A DNA stretch of 64,000 bases. It comes from Bacteroidales bacterium (GTDB lineage Bacteria > Bacteroidota > Bacteroidia > Bacteroidales > UBA3824). Below the pieces are notes generated by a model. It worked only from the letters and a program-made list of their open reading frames with translations, was not told the DNA's origin and did no database searches. The DNA lies in contig JAEDDH010000011.1 of NCBI GenBank assembly GCA_016293845.1, positions 46,036-110,035 of the forward strand, read 5' to 3'. Shown here piece after piece: positions 8,158 through 16,888 of this stretch; position 1 is the first letter of the stretch, and each line of letters opens with the position of its first letter. The position numbers and the translations under genes are program-made.

Positions 8158-9483
8158 TTAGAATTCCACTTTGCCAGATTGGAGTTTTGACCATGGGTCT
8201 ACCTTGTCGGCTTTGTAGCGACCTGCGTCGAGTTTTGCCTTGCAAGCCTTGAATGCTGCGATGGTGCGGTCTACCTGCTCCAAAGTGTGTGCTGCGGTAG
8301 GAATTACACGGAACATTACTGTGCCTTTGGGAACAACAGGGTAAACAACTATCGAACAGAAAATGCCGTAGTTTTCGCGGAGGTCTAAAAGCATATTGGT
8401 AGCCTCGGCTGTTTGAGCCACGTAGGTAGCGTTGGGGTCGAGGTGCATATATACCGGAGTTACAGGCGATTGGGTTTTGCCTATATCGAAGCCCTCTTTC
8501 TTGAAACCGCTTTGGATTGCGTTAACAATTTTCCAAAGGTTTTCGCGGTATTTGGGGTTCTGCTCTATGAGGTCGAGACGTTTCAAGTGGCCAACAACCA
8601 TAGGCATAGGCAAAGATTTTGCGTAAATCTGCGAACGGAGGTTCATACGGAGGAAGTCAACGATGTTTCTCGGACCAGAGATGAAACCGCCGATACCAGC
8701 CATAGCCTTAGCGAATGTGGCAAAATAGAGGTCTACTTTGTCTTGAACGCCAAAATGTTCGCCTGTACCGCCGCCGTTGGGACCCATTGTGCCGAATCCG
8801 TGAGCGTCGTCGATAAGAAGACGGAACTGATATTTTTCTTTCAAGTCGATGATACCCTTCAAGTTGCCGAGGTCGCCTGCCATACCGAACACACCTTCGG
8901 TGATAACGAGGATCGAACCGCCGGTTTCAGCCACTTTCTTGGTTGCAAGTTTAAGTTGCTTTTCGAGTTTTTCCATATCGTTGTGAGGGTATACGTAACT
9001 CATTTTTTCGCCGCCGCATTTTGCTTTGTGGAGGAAAATACCGTCCATAATGCAAGCGTGAGCCTCGTAGTCGTATACGATAACGTCGTTGCGGTCAACT
9101 ATTGAGTCGATAATCGAAACCATAGCCTGATAGCCGAAGTTTACCACAAAGGCAGCCTCTTTTTTGGCGTGAGCGGCAAGACGGCGTTCCAACTCTTCGT
9201 GTAGAGTGGTTTGACCTGACATCATACGTGCGCCCATGGGAGCGGCAAGACCGTATTGGATAGCACCGTCGGCGTCGGCTTTGCGTACTTCGGGGTCGTT
9301 GGCAAGACCGAGGTAGTTGTTGAGCGACCAGTTTAATACGGGTTTTACGCCGAAAGGTGTTCTAAAATTCATTTCAGGACCTATTTCACCTTCCAATTTC
9401 GGAAACATAAAATAGCCGTCACCACCCTGCTGATATTTGCCAAGGTCGGTAACTTTCTTTAATACTTTTTCGAATAAATCCAT
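8158..9483 (-). CDS. Alpha-oxoamine synthase family PLP enzyme (serine palmitoyltransferase/KBL-like)
   Basis: A 441-residue fold-type I PLP enzyme. LLIDDAHGFGTMG carries the Asp and His that contact PLP, and TFAKAMAGIGGFI holds the Schiff-base Lys; NNYLGLANDPEV and GARMMSGQTTLHEELE are standard for the alpha-oxoamine synthases. These enzymes condense an amino acid with an acyl-CoA with loss of CO2. Bacteroidales use one for sphingolipid synthesis (serine palmitoyltransferase) and another for threonine breakdown (2-amino-3-ketobutyrate CoA ligase). This copy is about 45 residues longer than typical members, with extra N- and C-terminal segments, so the substrate is left open. It is monocistronic with a terminator on each side. 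Confidence 0.85.
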   Translation of the reverse strand: MDLFEKVLKKVTDLGKYQQGGDGYFMFPKLEGEIGPEMNFRTPFGVKPVLNWSLNNYLGLANDPEVRKADADGAIQYGLAAPMGARMMSGQTTLHEELERRLAAHAKKEAAFVVNFGYQAMVSIIDSIVDRNDVIVYDYEAHACIMDGIFLHKAKCGGEKMSYVYPHNDMEKLEKQLKLATKKVAETGGSILVITEGVFGMAGDLGNLKGIIDLKEKYQFRLLIDDAHGFGTMGPNGGGTGEHFGVQDKVDLYFATFAKAMAGIGGFISGPRNIVDFLRMNLRSQIYAKSLPMPMVVGHLKRLDLIEQNPKYRENLWKIVNAIQSGFKKEGFDIGKTQSPVTPVYMHLDPNATYVAQTAEATNMLLDLRENYGIFCSIVVYPVVPKGTVMFRVIPTAAHTLEQVDRTIAAFKACKAKLDAGRYKADKVDPWSKLQSGKVEF

Positions 9484-9548
9484 TTTATAATGTGTTTAAA
9501 TATTATTGCATTATTATACGCGGCAAATTTAGAAATTATTTTTGGAAA

Positions 9549-9600
9549 AAATAATCTCCCACCACTCGATTTTACCGAAAAGTTGGGAGATTATTTTTTT
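9549..9600 (-). terminator. Terminator of the C1 protease gene
   Basis: An 11-bp inverted repeat (ATAATCTCCCA at 9551-9561 with TGGGAGATTAT at 9584-9594) has a 22-nt loop and is followed on the minus strand by a U-rich stretch. It lies between the protease stop (9619) and the next gene's start (9483). Confidence 0.65.
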
Positions 9601-9618
9601 TATACTATGTGGCGATTA

Positions 9619-11148
9619 TTATGCTTCGTCGTCAAAGTCTTCGTCGTCAAAGTCTTCGTCGTCGAAGTCTTCGTCGTAATAGTAGTCGTCTTCGTCGTCG
9701 TAATCTTCGTAGTCTTCGTAATCTTCTTCATCGAGGTAGTCAGAATAGTACGATTCGATGAGGTCGTCGTTGAGCCATTCGCCTACAAGACCAAGAATTA
9801 CTTCGCGTTCTTCGTCGGAAGCCTCGCCGTCGGCTTCGCAGATTTCGAGCAAGTCGGCTGCTATTGTGGCGCGGGCACCATCCGAAAGGTATTTTGATAG
9901 GATTTCTACGGTTTCTTCAAGGAAGTTTTCTTTGTTTACCCAAAGATTTTGACAGTGTTTCAATACCTTTTTGGGCGAATAATCGAGACCAAACATTACA
10001 AGCAGTTTTTTGAGTTTCTCCACTGCCAATGCATTTTCTTCTGCGGTAATTTCTGTCTCTTCGTCGCACCAACAAGCAAAATTATAGAATGCACCGAGAC
10101 GGAAAACAATGTCGTAGTCGCCAAGTTCTTCGCACATTGCATTCCATTGTTCGTCAGACATTTCGGTAAACTCGTTTGCCATATCCACAAACATCGATTC
10201 TTCGCTGTCGTTCCAAGCCTCTTCCTCTAATTTGTCAGAGTCGATTTCGCCGTCCATACTGTAAATCACCCAAGAGTCGCCGTCGTTGTAGTTGCGGTTC
10301 ATCATATAGTCGTAGGGGATGTAGCAGTATCCTTTGTCGCCCCATTGGTGACCCCACGAGTTGCGCACGATAAACACGCGGTCGGGGTCGGAATATCCCA
10401 CGCAGCACATAGCGTGTCCGCCTTCGGGTTGGTCGTTGGAGCGGGGCATTGAGATAAAACCGTTGCGGGGATTCATAAACGAACTGTAAATCTGAACGCC
10501 AAAAATAATGGGATAACCCTCGGCAAGAACGCTTTTCCAAGTGTTGAGGTCTAAGTCGATACGCTCAAACTTGCTGATAGAGTTGTTTTTAGCCTCAGAA
10601 TAGCAGTTTTCGGGAGGACGCTGTTTGAATTTTTGGACAGCATAGGGCCAAGATTTTTCGCTACAAACGCCATTGTCGTGGAGGGCTTGGATAACGTCGT
10701 AAATCATTGCTCCATTGTCCATATTTACAGTGCCTTCGATAACGCGGGTGTTGTAATAGAGGAAAAGGCGGCTGAGGTCGAACTGGCTCTCCTTGTGCCA
10801 CCATTTTAGATATTCGTAAGCGCCGGCAGTGGCGTTGGCAGTGCACGAACCGAGTTGACCTTGGTCTTCAACAGGCGACATATACGGACGCAAGTCTACT
10901 TTTGAAGGCAGGTTGTCGGCTTTGAGCGACGCGCTGTACTTGGGAGCGTCGGTGTTGGGAGCGGCTGCCTTGTAACCGCCCATTTTGATTATACTACCAT
11001 CGGCACGTTTGATAACGCCCGCTGACTGAGAGTTGTTTGACGGGGAGTTTTCTCCGCCTTGGTTGCTGTTACCTTCGCCGCCTCCAAAGCACGATGCAAG
11101 CGACAGGGATACGGCAGTAGCCGCGATGATGCTTAAAAAATTTCTCAT
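9619..11148 (-). CDS. Papain-family (C1A) cysteine protease lipoprotein with TerB-like region and acidic tail
   Basis: A 509-residue lipoprotein: signal peptide ending in lipobox SLAS-C20, then a Ser/Asn/Gly linker to about residue 70. The C1 protease domain follows, with catalytic Cys102 (GQLGSCTANA), His245 (GGHAMCCVGY) and Asn263 (VRNSWGHQWG). After about residue 290 comes a helical region whose LLEICEADGEASDEEREVILGL segment resembles TerB/DUF533-like helical domains. The C-terminus (about 465-509) is a strongly acidic Asp/Glu/Tyr/Phe tail that ends in tandem DDEDF units encoded by 15-bp direct repeats. No propeptide of the classical papain type is visible. The location should be the cell envelope, probably periplasmic or surface; the substrate is unknown. 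Confidence 0.85.
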   Translation of the reverse strand: MRNFLSIIAATAVSLSLASCFGGGEGNSNQGGENSPSNNSQSAGVIKRADGSIIKMGGYKAAAPNTDAPKYSASLKADNLPSKVDLRPYMSPVEDQGQLGSCTANATAGAYEYLKWWHKESQFDLSRLFLYYNTRVIEGTVNMDNGAMIYDVIQALHDNGVCSEKSWPYAVQKFKQRPPENCYSEAKNNSISKFERIDLDLNTWKSVLAEGYPIIFGVQIYSSFMNPRNGFISMPRSNDQPEGGHAMCCVGYSDPDRVFIVRNSWGHQWGDKGYCYIPYDYMMNRNYNDGDSWVIYSMDGEIDSDKLEEEAWNDSEESMFVDMANEFTEMSDEQWNAMCEELGDYDIVFRLGAFYNFACWCDEETEITAEENALAVEKLKKLLVMFGLDYSPKKVLKHCQNLWVNKENFLEETVEILSKYLSDGARATIAADLLEICEADGEASDEEREVILGLVGEWLNDDLIESYYSDYLDEEDYEDYEDYDDEDDYYYDEDFDDEDFDDEDFDDEA

Positions 11149-11365
11149 AAATATGTGTTTTAATATGTTTTGCCTAATAGATGATTTGTTTGCTATTATT
11201 CCACAAAAATACAGAAATTTTTTTTACACCTTTTATTATATATGCGAAAGGATGGCTAATTAATTTTTAACAAAAGTTAAGATAAAATTAGTATTTGGGC
11301 GGTAAACGGAATAATTTATTTTGTAAATTTGCGGTGTTAAAAACACGAAATTTTTAATTAATTAA

Positions 11366-12379
<1,014 letters not shown>

Positions 12380-12406
12380 TTAGAATATAATCTCTTATAA
12401 AATATC

Positions 12407-12438
12407 GCCTGAGTGGTTTTCCGCTCAGGCTTTTTTTT
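12407..12438 (+). terminator. Intrinsic terminator of gap
   Basis: GCCTGAGTGG (12407-12416) pairs with CCGCTCAGGC (12421-12430) around a TTTT loop (one G-U pair), followed by eight T. Confidence 0.92.
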
Positions 12439-12552
12439 AATATAAAAAAATTCCGTTTATGTCCTCAAAAAGTGGTATGAGGGGAAATAGACGCAATAAA
12501 ATAACCAATATTCCGTTTTAGGTTCATAATTAACGCACAAATATTTTTAATT

Positions 12553-12759
12553 ATGGCAAAGAAACGCACTTCGGTTGACCTTTATGTCAACGCTGTAAAG
12601 CGAGCCGACCGCGAGGAAGAGATTCGTCGGCACGGAAAATTGATTTCTACACGTCCTGCAAGGATAGTAAAATCCAAAAAAATCTACTCACGTAAGGGTA
12701 ACAAAAAAAATCCGGACCAATATGGTTCGGATTTTTTTTGTGCGTTGGTTTCTTTATAA
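12553..12759 (+). CDS. Small basic protein overlapping its own terminator
   Basis: A 68-residue frame starting AKKRTSVDLYVNAVKRADREEEIRRHG, rich in Lys and Arg. The N-terminal 50 residues have protein-like composition and the ATG follows an A/T-rich leader, so the gene is probably real. I do not recognise the family. The last ~17 codons run through a strong intrinsic terminator (12708-12739), so the C-terminal part (NPDQYGSDFFCALVSL) is unlikely to be fully transcribed in most transcripts. Either the true C-terminus is shorter (for example after a shift in the A8 run at 12703-12710) or most transcripts lack a stop codon. Confidence 0.5.
   Translation: MAKKRTSVDLYVNAVKRADREEEIRRHGKLISTRPARIVKSKKIYSRKGNKKNPDQYGSDFFCALVSL
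12708..12739 (+). terminator. Intrinsic terminator inside the end of the 68-codon frame
   Basis: 12708-12718 pairs with 12724-12734 (11 pairs, one G-U) around AATAT, followed by a T run to 12739. Confidence 0.85.
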
Positions 12760-12847
12760 AGAAAGATTTTGGGTTAAAATGTTTCTTTATAAAGAAAGAT
12801 TTTGTATGGTTTTGTTTCTTTGGAAGGAAAGATTACACCTTATTTAT
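12749..12847. repeat. Three-unit, 33-bp-period repeat array (array A)
   Basis: Units begin at 12749, 12782 and 12815, exactly 33 bp apart. Each starts with a 16-bp palindrome (TTTCTTTATAAAGAAA twice; TTTCTTTGGAAGGAAA in the third) followed by GATT and a less conserved half. The array lies between a terminator and the promoter of the RNA at 12942. Two other arrays in this window have the same period. Confidence 0.8.
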
Positions 12848-12903
12848 ATAATCCCTCAATCCTTTTTCAGCAAAAACTTTTTTCAAAAAAATCTCATCAA
12901 AAA

Positions 12904-12935
12904 CTTGATATTGACAAAAAGTATCCGTAAATTTG
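12904..12935 (+). promoter_or_regulatory. Promoter of the 12942 RNA
   Basis: CTTG (12904-12907, three of four matches to TTTG), a 20-nt spacer and TAAATTTG (12928-12935). The predicted start is about 12942. Confidence 0.65.
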
Positions 12936-12941
12936 AAAATG

Positions 12942-13192
12942 CAAAAATAGTTATTGGGCTGTGCGCGACGCACACCCATAGCCGAGAATAGTTTTGAAGA
13001 ATTATTCGGAAGTTGTGCTGACTCTCTTTATATGAGAACGTAGGAAATTCTTTGAAGTGGGAGAGCAGCACGGCGACCGGCTCATATACCTATATGGGCG
13101 TGGTGTGCGGATGTTGTATCTTCGCTTCAAGGTTTCCTACGACCTTCATATAAAAGGTGTAACATCAAGTGCTACCGCGCTTCTTTTTTTCC
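12942..13192 (+). ncRNA. Structured non-coding RNA, about 250 nt, class not recognised
   Basis: No convincing frame occupies this interval, but complementary segments are abundant. 12957-12965 pairs with 12969-12983 (GGCT/AGCC and GTGCG/CGCAC). A long rod is formed by 13029-13035 with 13146-13152, 13039-13047 with 13133-13141 (9 bp, CGTAGGAAA) and 13052-13057 with 13125-13130, and its tip is closed by 13079-13085 with 13092-13098. It ends in a short hairpin (AAGTGC/GCGCTT) plus T8 near 13192, and has a good promoter at the other end. The rod with internal bubbles resembles the overall plan of 6S RNA, but I cannot confirm the class; RNase P, tmRNA and SRP RNA signature sequences are absent. 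13193-13315 then holds no recognisable gene. Confidence 0.65.
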
Positions 13193-13315
13193 TAAAAAAT
13201 CCCTTCCGATAGTTTTCGATAATTTTATTTCGGCACTGAGCCGCGATATGGCACAGTGGACGAGGATATTTGCAAGATGATTAGTATATTGATTAACCTA
13301 TAATAATTTAAGAAG

Positions 13316-14164
13316 ATGAAGAAACGAACATTTTTAGTTGGTGCTGTAATTGCTTTCACAAGCATTATATCATGCAATAATGGTTCAGGAGGCGTATCTT
13401 CGCAGAAATCAGATGATACAGTATCATCACAATTGTTGATTGAAGATAAGCCACTCACCAAAGAAGATTACTTGAAATATGCTACTTTGACATTACCGGC
13501 CTATGCCAATGAACAATACGAGTTGTTGAATAGCGAAATAATACCTATGATTTGTAGCCAAGTGGCTGAGAAGTTCGATAAAGATTTTAATAAAATACTT
13601 GATGAATATACCGGTATAGGTGGTGTAAAAGTCAAGCCAAGTTATGCAGACTTCCAAGAGGCTTGGCATTCAAATTTTGATTTTAATGATTATAGAAACC
13701 TTATTGACAAATATCTTAATGAATATAACAACACACTGAAAGATTATTATATTGATTATTGTAAGGAATTAGACATTGATAATATTTCTGTTAAATATCC
13801 TGTATGTTTTGTAAAATTTGACATTCCAAAAGATGGTATTGAAAACTATGTCAATGAAGAAATGAAACAATTTTATTGGGATATGGCGGATTATGCTGTT
13901 GACGGACTCCTTATTCTCTCGGAATTTGTGTCGGCTGGAACGACTACCCCATTGCTTATTGCCAAGTGGGCAAAAACCGGCTATGATGTCGGTGCTACTG
14001 TGGACGAATTGTTTTTGGATGACTCATTGGAAGAAAGTGAGAAACTTGAAATTGCAATTGTTGAAAGTTTTTTGCTTACAATAGAAAACTATTTATTAGA
14101 GGAATATGAAAGATGTTTCTCGTTGGCAAACAATCAAGTTTATAACAATATTAAAATGAAATAA
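13316..14164 (+). CDS. Hypothetical lipoprotein
   Basis: A 282-residue protein with a lipoprotein signal peptide ending IISC at Cys21, then a short Ser/Gly linker and a mostly helical, acidic body. One hydrophobic stretch around residues 195-215 (GLLILSEFVSAGTTTPLLIA) may be amphipathic or buried. No known family is recognised. The coding sequence is AT-rich. It ends 1 nt before the next start codon, so it is probably co-transcribed with the TPR protein at 14166. Confidence 0.7.
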   Translation: MKKRTFLVGAVIAFTSIISCNNGSGGVSSQKSDDTVSSQLLIEDKPLTKEDYLKYATLTLPAYANEQYELLNSEIIPMICSQVAEKFDKDFNKILDEYTGIGGVKVKPSYADFQEAWHSNFDFNDYRNLIDKYLNEYNNTLKDYYIDYCKELDIDNISVKYPVCFVKFDIPKDGIENYVNEEMKQFYWDMADYAVDGLLILSEFVSAGTTTPLLIAKWAKTGYDVGATVDELFLDDSLEESEKLEIAIVESFLLTIENYLLEEYERCFSLANNQVYNNIKMK

Positions 14165-14165
14165 C

Positions 14166-14954
14166 ATGAAAACGAAAAATTATATATTTATAATTTTACT
14201 AAGCTTTTTGCCTGCTAATTATGCTTGTGGACCTATAAAGGCATTGGCTAAAAATTCATCTAAAAGCGTATTTTCTAAGGTCGTAAAATATTCAGGTAAT
14301 TGTGCCAAATATGTTTTCGGATTTGTCAAGAAAAGATATACTGATCCTAACGATTTGATAGGAGATATTAATACACTTTCCAAAAATATTGCTAAAAAAT
14401 TCTTAAAAAACAAAGACGAAATCAAATCTTTTCTGTGTACATATACAGAACCTACAACAATACCCCAAGGTTCAGGTAAATATGGTGCCGATTCTGCAAG
14501 ATGCATTCGTTATTTGGCATTGTTTACTGAGTATGTGAAACAAAAGGCATTGGTGGAGGCATATCCTTCGTGGTCAATTCTATTTAAGGAATACCCCGAA
14601 TGTTCTCAAAATATTTATTCGCATGGAGTTAATATAGTCAAGACACAAATGCAATTGACTCAGACTGCCAAAGAACAGCAATTGTGGGTTGATACATTAA
14701 TGATAGTTTATGATCAACGAATTAAGTATTTCGCCCAAATAAGTAAATTGTACGGAGAAGCATACATTCTTGGTCGCAAAGGTGTGGATATGGCTAAGTA
14801 TCGTCCCGCAATGGTTGACGCTTATTACGAAACTCTCAACAAATCGGTAGACCTTGGTCAAGAAGCAACCGAAGTAGCTGTATTCCAAACTGCTATGAAA
14901 TCAGTTATTGACATGTACAATGCTGAAAAAAATCGATGCTTCGGTAGTTGTTGA
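14166..14954 (+). CDS. TPR protein, N-terminal part, frameshifted
   Basis: The frame encodes a signal-peptide-like N-terminus (KTKNYIFIILLSFLPANYAC) and a helical region containing LWVDTLMIVYDQRIKYF and GEAYILGRKGVDMAKYRP, typical of the N-terminal half of Bacteroidales periplasmic TPR proteins. It loses the TPR frame at an A7 run (about 14925-14931) and terminates after the nonsense tail NRCFGSC. Reading the run as A6 continues ...MYNAEK-IDASVVVDRYL into the 3' frame, so the two were one gene of roughly 530 codons. The first ~190 codons are AT-rich with rare codons, while from about 14750 codon use becomes biased and GC-richer, so the gene also looks mosaic. Confidence 0.75.
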   Translation: MKTKNYIFIILLSFLPANYACGPIKALAKNSSKSVFSKVVKYSGNCAKYVFGFVKKRYTDPNDLIGDINTLSKNIAKKFLKNKDEIKSFLCTYTEPTTIPQGSGKYGADSARCIRYLALFTEYVKQKALVEAYPSWSILFKEYPECSQNIYSHGVNIVKTQMQLTQTAKEQQLWVDTLMIVYDQRIKYFAQISKLYGEAYILGRKGVDMAKYRPAMVDAYYETLNKSVDLGQEATEVAVFQTAMKSVIDMYNAEKNRCFGSC

Positions 14955-15768
14955 CCGTTATCTTATCATCACCGATCTTTTGCAGAAAAAACGCGCAGGT
15001 ATTGTAGAGCGCATTGCAGGTGGTAAAGAAAAAGATCCCGCTGCTGTTCAAAAAGAACTCGACGACTGCAACCTTGTAATCACAGGTGTTGACCAATTGT
15101 TCTCTAACAGTTCAGCTGCTCAGTGCGAAACCCTCAACAAAGCTTTTGAACCTTGTTTCAAACAAAACCCCGAAGATGTTGACCTTCTCCGCAAGATTGT
15201 TAACATTTTCGACAAAAAGGGTTGCACCGACCTCAAACTTTACGAAGATGCTACCATCCAACTTGCTGCAAAAGAGCACTCTGAACTCGCTTGCCGCAGT
15301 CTTGGTCGTATGCTCGACAAAAAAGGTCGTTATGATGAGGCAATCGAAAACTACAAGAAAGCTATCGAATTTGCAACAGCTGACTTTATGAAAGCCAACT
15401 ACAACTACTCTATTGCAGTAGACCTTTACAAACAGAAACAGTACGCTTCTGCCCGCACATACTGCAACAAGGCTCTCGAACAAAAATCTAACTACGGTCA
15501 GCCTTACATCCTTATTGCTATGATGTATGCAGCAAGCCCCGTTGGTGAAGATGCTTTCGAAAGATCTAAAACATATTGGCTTGTAATCGACAAACTTAAC
15601 CGTGCGAAAGCCGTTGACCCAAGCGTTGCTGCTGATGCAAATAAGCTTATCAACAGCTACAAAGAATTATGTCCAACCAAAGAGGACGCATTTATGCACT
15701 CTATTACCGCAGGCACATCGGTAACTATCGGCGGATGGATTGGTGAAACCACTACAGCAAGATTTTAA
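14908..15768 (+). CDS. TPR protein, C-terminal part, after the frameshift
   Basis: The 3' portion of the broken gene. The genuine coding part starts at about 14932 (IDASVVVDRYLIITDLL); the ATG at 14908 is out of phase with the upstream protein and probably not a real start. It carries tetratricopeptide repeats, for example ACRSLGRMLDKKGRYDEAIENYKKAIEF, NYSIAVDLYKQKQYASARTYCNKALE and GQPYILIAMMYAAS, and ends ITAGTSVTIGGWIGETTTARF, which resembles the C-terminus of the same family. The well-preserved frame over 280 codons suggests either recent loss, slippage that restores the frame, or a sequence error. Confidence 0.75.
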   Translation: MTCTMLKKIDASVVVDRYLIITDLLQKKRAGIVERIAGGKEKDPAAVQKELDDCNLVITGVDQLFSNSSAAQCETLNKAFEPCFKQNPEDVDLLRKIVNIFDKKGCTDLKLYEDATIQLAAKEHSELACRSLGRMLDKKGRYDEAIENYKKAIEFATADFMKANYNYSIAVDLYKQKQYASARTYCNKALEQKSNYGQPYILIAMMYAASPVGEDAFERSKTYWLVIDKLNRAKAVDPSVAADANKLINSYKELCPTKEDAFMHSITAGTSVTIGGWIGETTTARF

Positions 15769-15941
15769 AATAATGATTATTACCACCATTGCATTATTGC
15801 ATGCAAAGATTATTTTATATCAAAAGTCTACAAATTTGCTCAAAGCCATTATCCGCCTCAACGGATTGTTGCTTACACCGTTGTGAAGTATGATTGTTAC
15901 TGTGTTTATAGATAGTTATTCCAAACAAAAAACTCACAACA
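15769..15941. other. Intergenic stretch, convergent genes
   Basis: About 170 nt between two convergent genes. AATAATG just after the TPR stop can pair with CATTATT about 20 nt later, a weak terminator-like hairpin. I see nothing else. Confidence 0.4.
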
Positions 15942-16169
15942 TCAATTGTTTGCTGTTGACTTTTTGTATCCAAATTCTAAAAGCAATTCATCTGCAAGGT
16001 ATTCGTCGCTAAAACAATGCATATCCGCAACTCCGTTGCTTACAAGGTCATAGGTAACAGAATCGTAAAACATTCCCAATGCTTGTTCATACGTCAAACC
16101 TGCTTGCTCTGCAAATAGTTTTACGATGCGGGCATATTTCATTTGTAATATGGCTGGATTTGCTTGCAT
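15942..16169 (-). CDS. DUF3791 protein (distal copy)
   Basis: A 75-residue protein, QANPAILQMKYARIVKLF at the N-terminus, then AGLTYEQALGMFYDSVTYDLVSNGVADMHCFSDEYLADELL, which matches the DUF3791 pattern. I chose the ATG at 16169, two nt after the stop of the DUF3990 gene, over the longer in-frame start at 16235, because the extra residues are Pro-rich, unlike the family, and would overlap the upstream gene. It is the last gene of a tight three-gene unit. Confidence 0.75.
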   Translation of the reverse strand: MQANPAILQMKYARIVKLFAEQAGLTYEQALGMFYDSVTYDLVSNGVADMHCFSDEYLADELLLEFGYKKSTANN

Positions 16170-16171
16170 AG

Positions 16172-16642
16172 TTATAAACGTATGGATGATTGGAAATGGA
16201 GGTATTGGTCTAATACACGTTGTGATGTTATACAAATCTGATGATTAGGTTGTTTGAATCTAAGTTGGTCGAGTGCCTGTTCGCGGGTATAGATTCCAGA
16301 AAAGTACAAATCTACAGTATTGAATACTTGGTCGTCGGCTATACCGCCCTCGATAATGTCGTATTGTTCGTGAGGTAATCCTCGTCTACAAGCCGTAACA
16401 AAGTCGAGCCATTCACCATTGTATGCATCAAACACTTTGTGAACGCAGTTTGTACGTTCTTCGTCGAGCGAATAGGTGTTGAGTATTGCCGAATCGCCAC
16501 GTCTACTGAACCGTTCGCCATATCGTTCGGCTTGCATTTGTAACGGTGTGAGATAGAATCCTTTGCCAAAGTCAAGCCTTTCGCGTGAATGTTCTATGTC
16601 TGGAGTTTGGATCTCCTCTGTTGATGTGTGATACAAAATCAT
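16172..16642 (-). CDS. DUF3990 protein (ADP-ribosyltransferase-like)
   Basis: A 156-residue protein starting ILYHTSTEEIQTPDIEHSR, with LDFGKGFYLTPLQMQAERYG and YDIIEGGIADDQVF. In the ART superfamily the H-x-S strand, the G-x-G-F-Y segment and a later Glu build the NAD site; DUF3990 is placed in that clan. Here H5, Y30 and the Glu of IIEGG would be the equivalents; this is a reading by eye. It is flanked by DUF3791 genes on both sides (start overlaps the upstream one by 4 nt, stop 2 nt before the next), an arrangement suggestive of a toxin with small partner proteins. Confidence 0.75.
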   Translation of the reverse strand: MILYHTSTEEIQTPDIEHSRERLDFGKGFYLTPLQMQAERYGERFSRRGDSAILNTYSLDEERTNCVHKVFDAYNGEWLDFVTACRRGLPHEQYDIIEGGIADDQVFNTVDLYFSGIYTREQALDQLRFKQPNHQICITSQRVLDQYLHFQSSIRL

Positions 16643-16851
16643 AACGCTCCTTTTTTATGCATAAACGACACCAAATCCTCAACTATGTATTCTTTTGAAA
16701 ATGTGTGTAATATGTCGAAACACGGAACAATATAACCGTCAATAATGTCAGCATCTTGCATACGATGGTAAATCTCTTTGGCATTTTTACCAAGATAGTC
16801 GGCTACATTGTTGATGCAGAAAATTGTGAAGGTCAATATCTTAAAATCCAT
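16639..16851 (-). CDS. DUF3791 protein (first copy)
   Basis: A 70-residue protein, FKILTFTIFCINNVADYLGKNAKEIYHRM..., ending YIVEDLVSFMHKKGAL. Pattern and length fit the shorter DUF3791 type. It is the first gene of the trio and overlaps the DUF3990 start by 4 nt (ATGA type). Being upstream and small, it is in the position of an antitoxin; that role is inference. Confidence 0.7.
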   Translation of the reverse strand: MDFKILTFTIFCINNVADYLGKNAKEIYHRMQDADIIDGYIVPCFDILHTFSKEYIVEDLVSFMHKKGAL

Positions 16852-16888
16852 AGCGTATTATCTTTTCATTAGCACTACACATTATCTA

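Noticed and set aside
9490..9897. Plus-strand frame rich in Val/Phe repeats
   Set aside because: It is the antisense of the acidic tail of the C1 protease and its terminator.
12749..12847. CRISPR array
   Set aside because: Only three units, repeat half is an AT-rich palindrome, period 33 bp leaves no room for spacers, and no cas genes are present.
13316..14164. Assignment of the lipoprotein to a substrate-binding family
   Set aside because: No motif or fold signature supports it; left as hypothetical.
16170..16235. N-terminal extension of the distal DUF3791 gene
   Set aside because: It overlaps the DUF3990 coding end and is Pro-rich, unlike the family.
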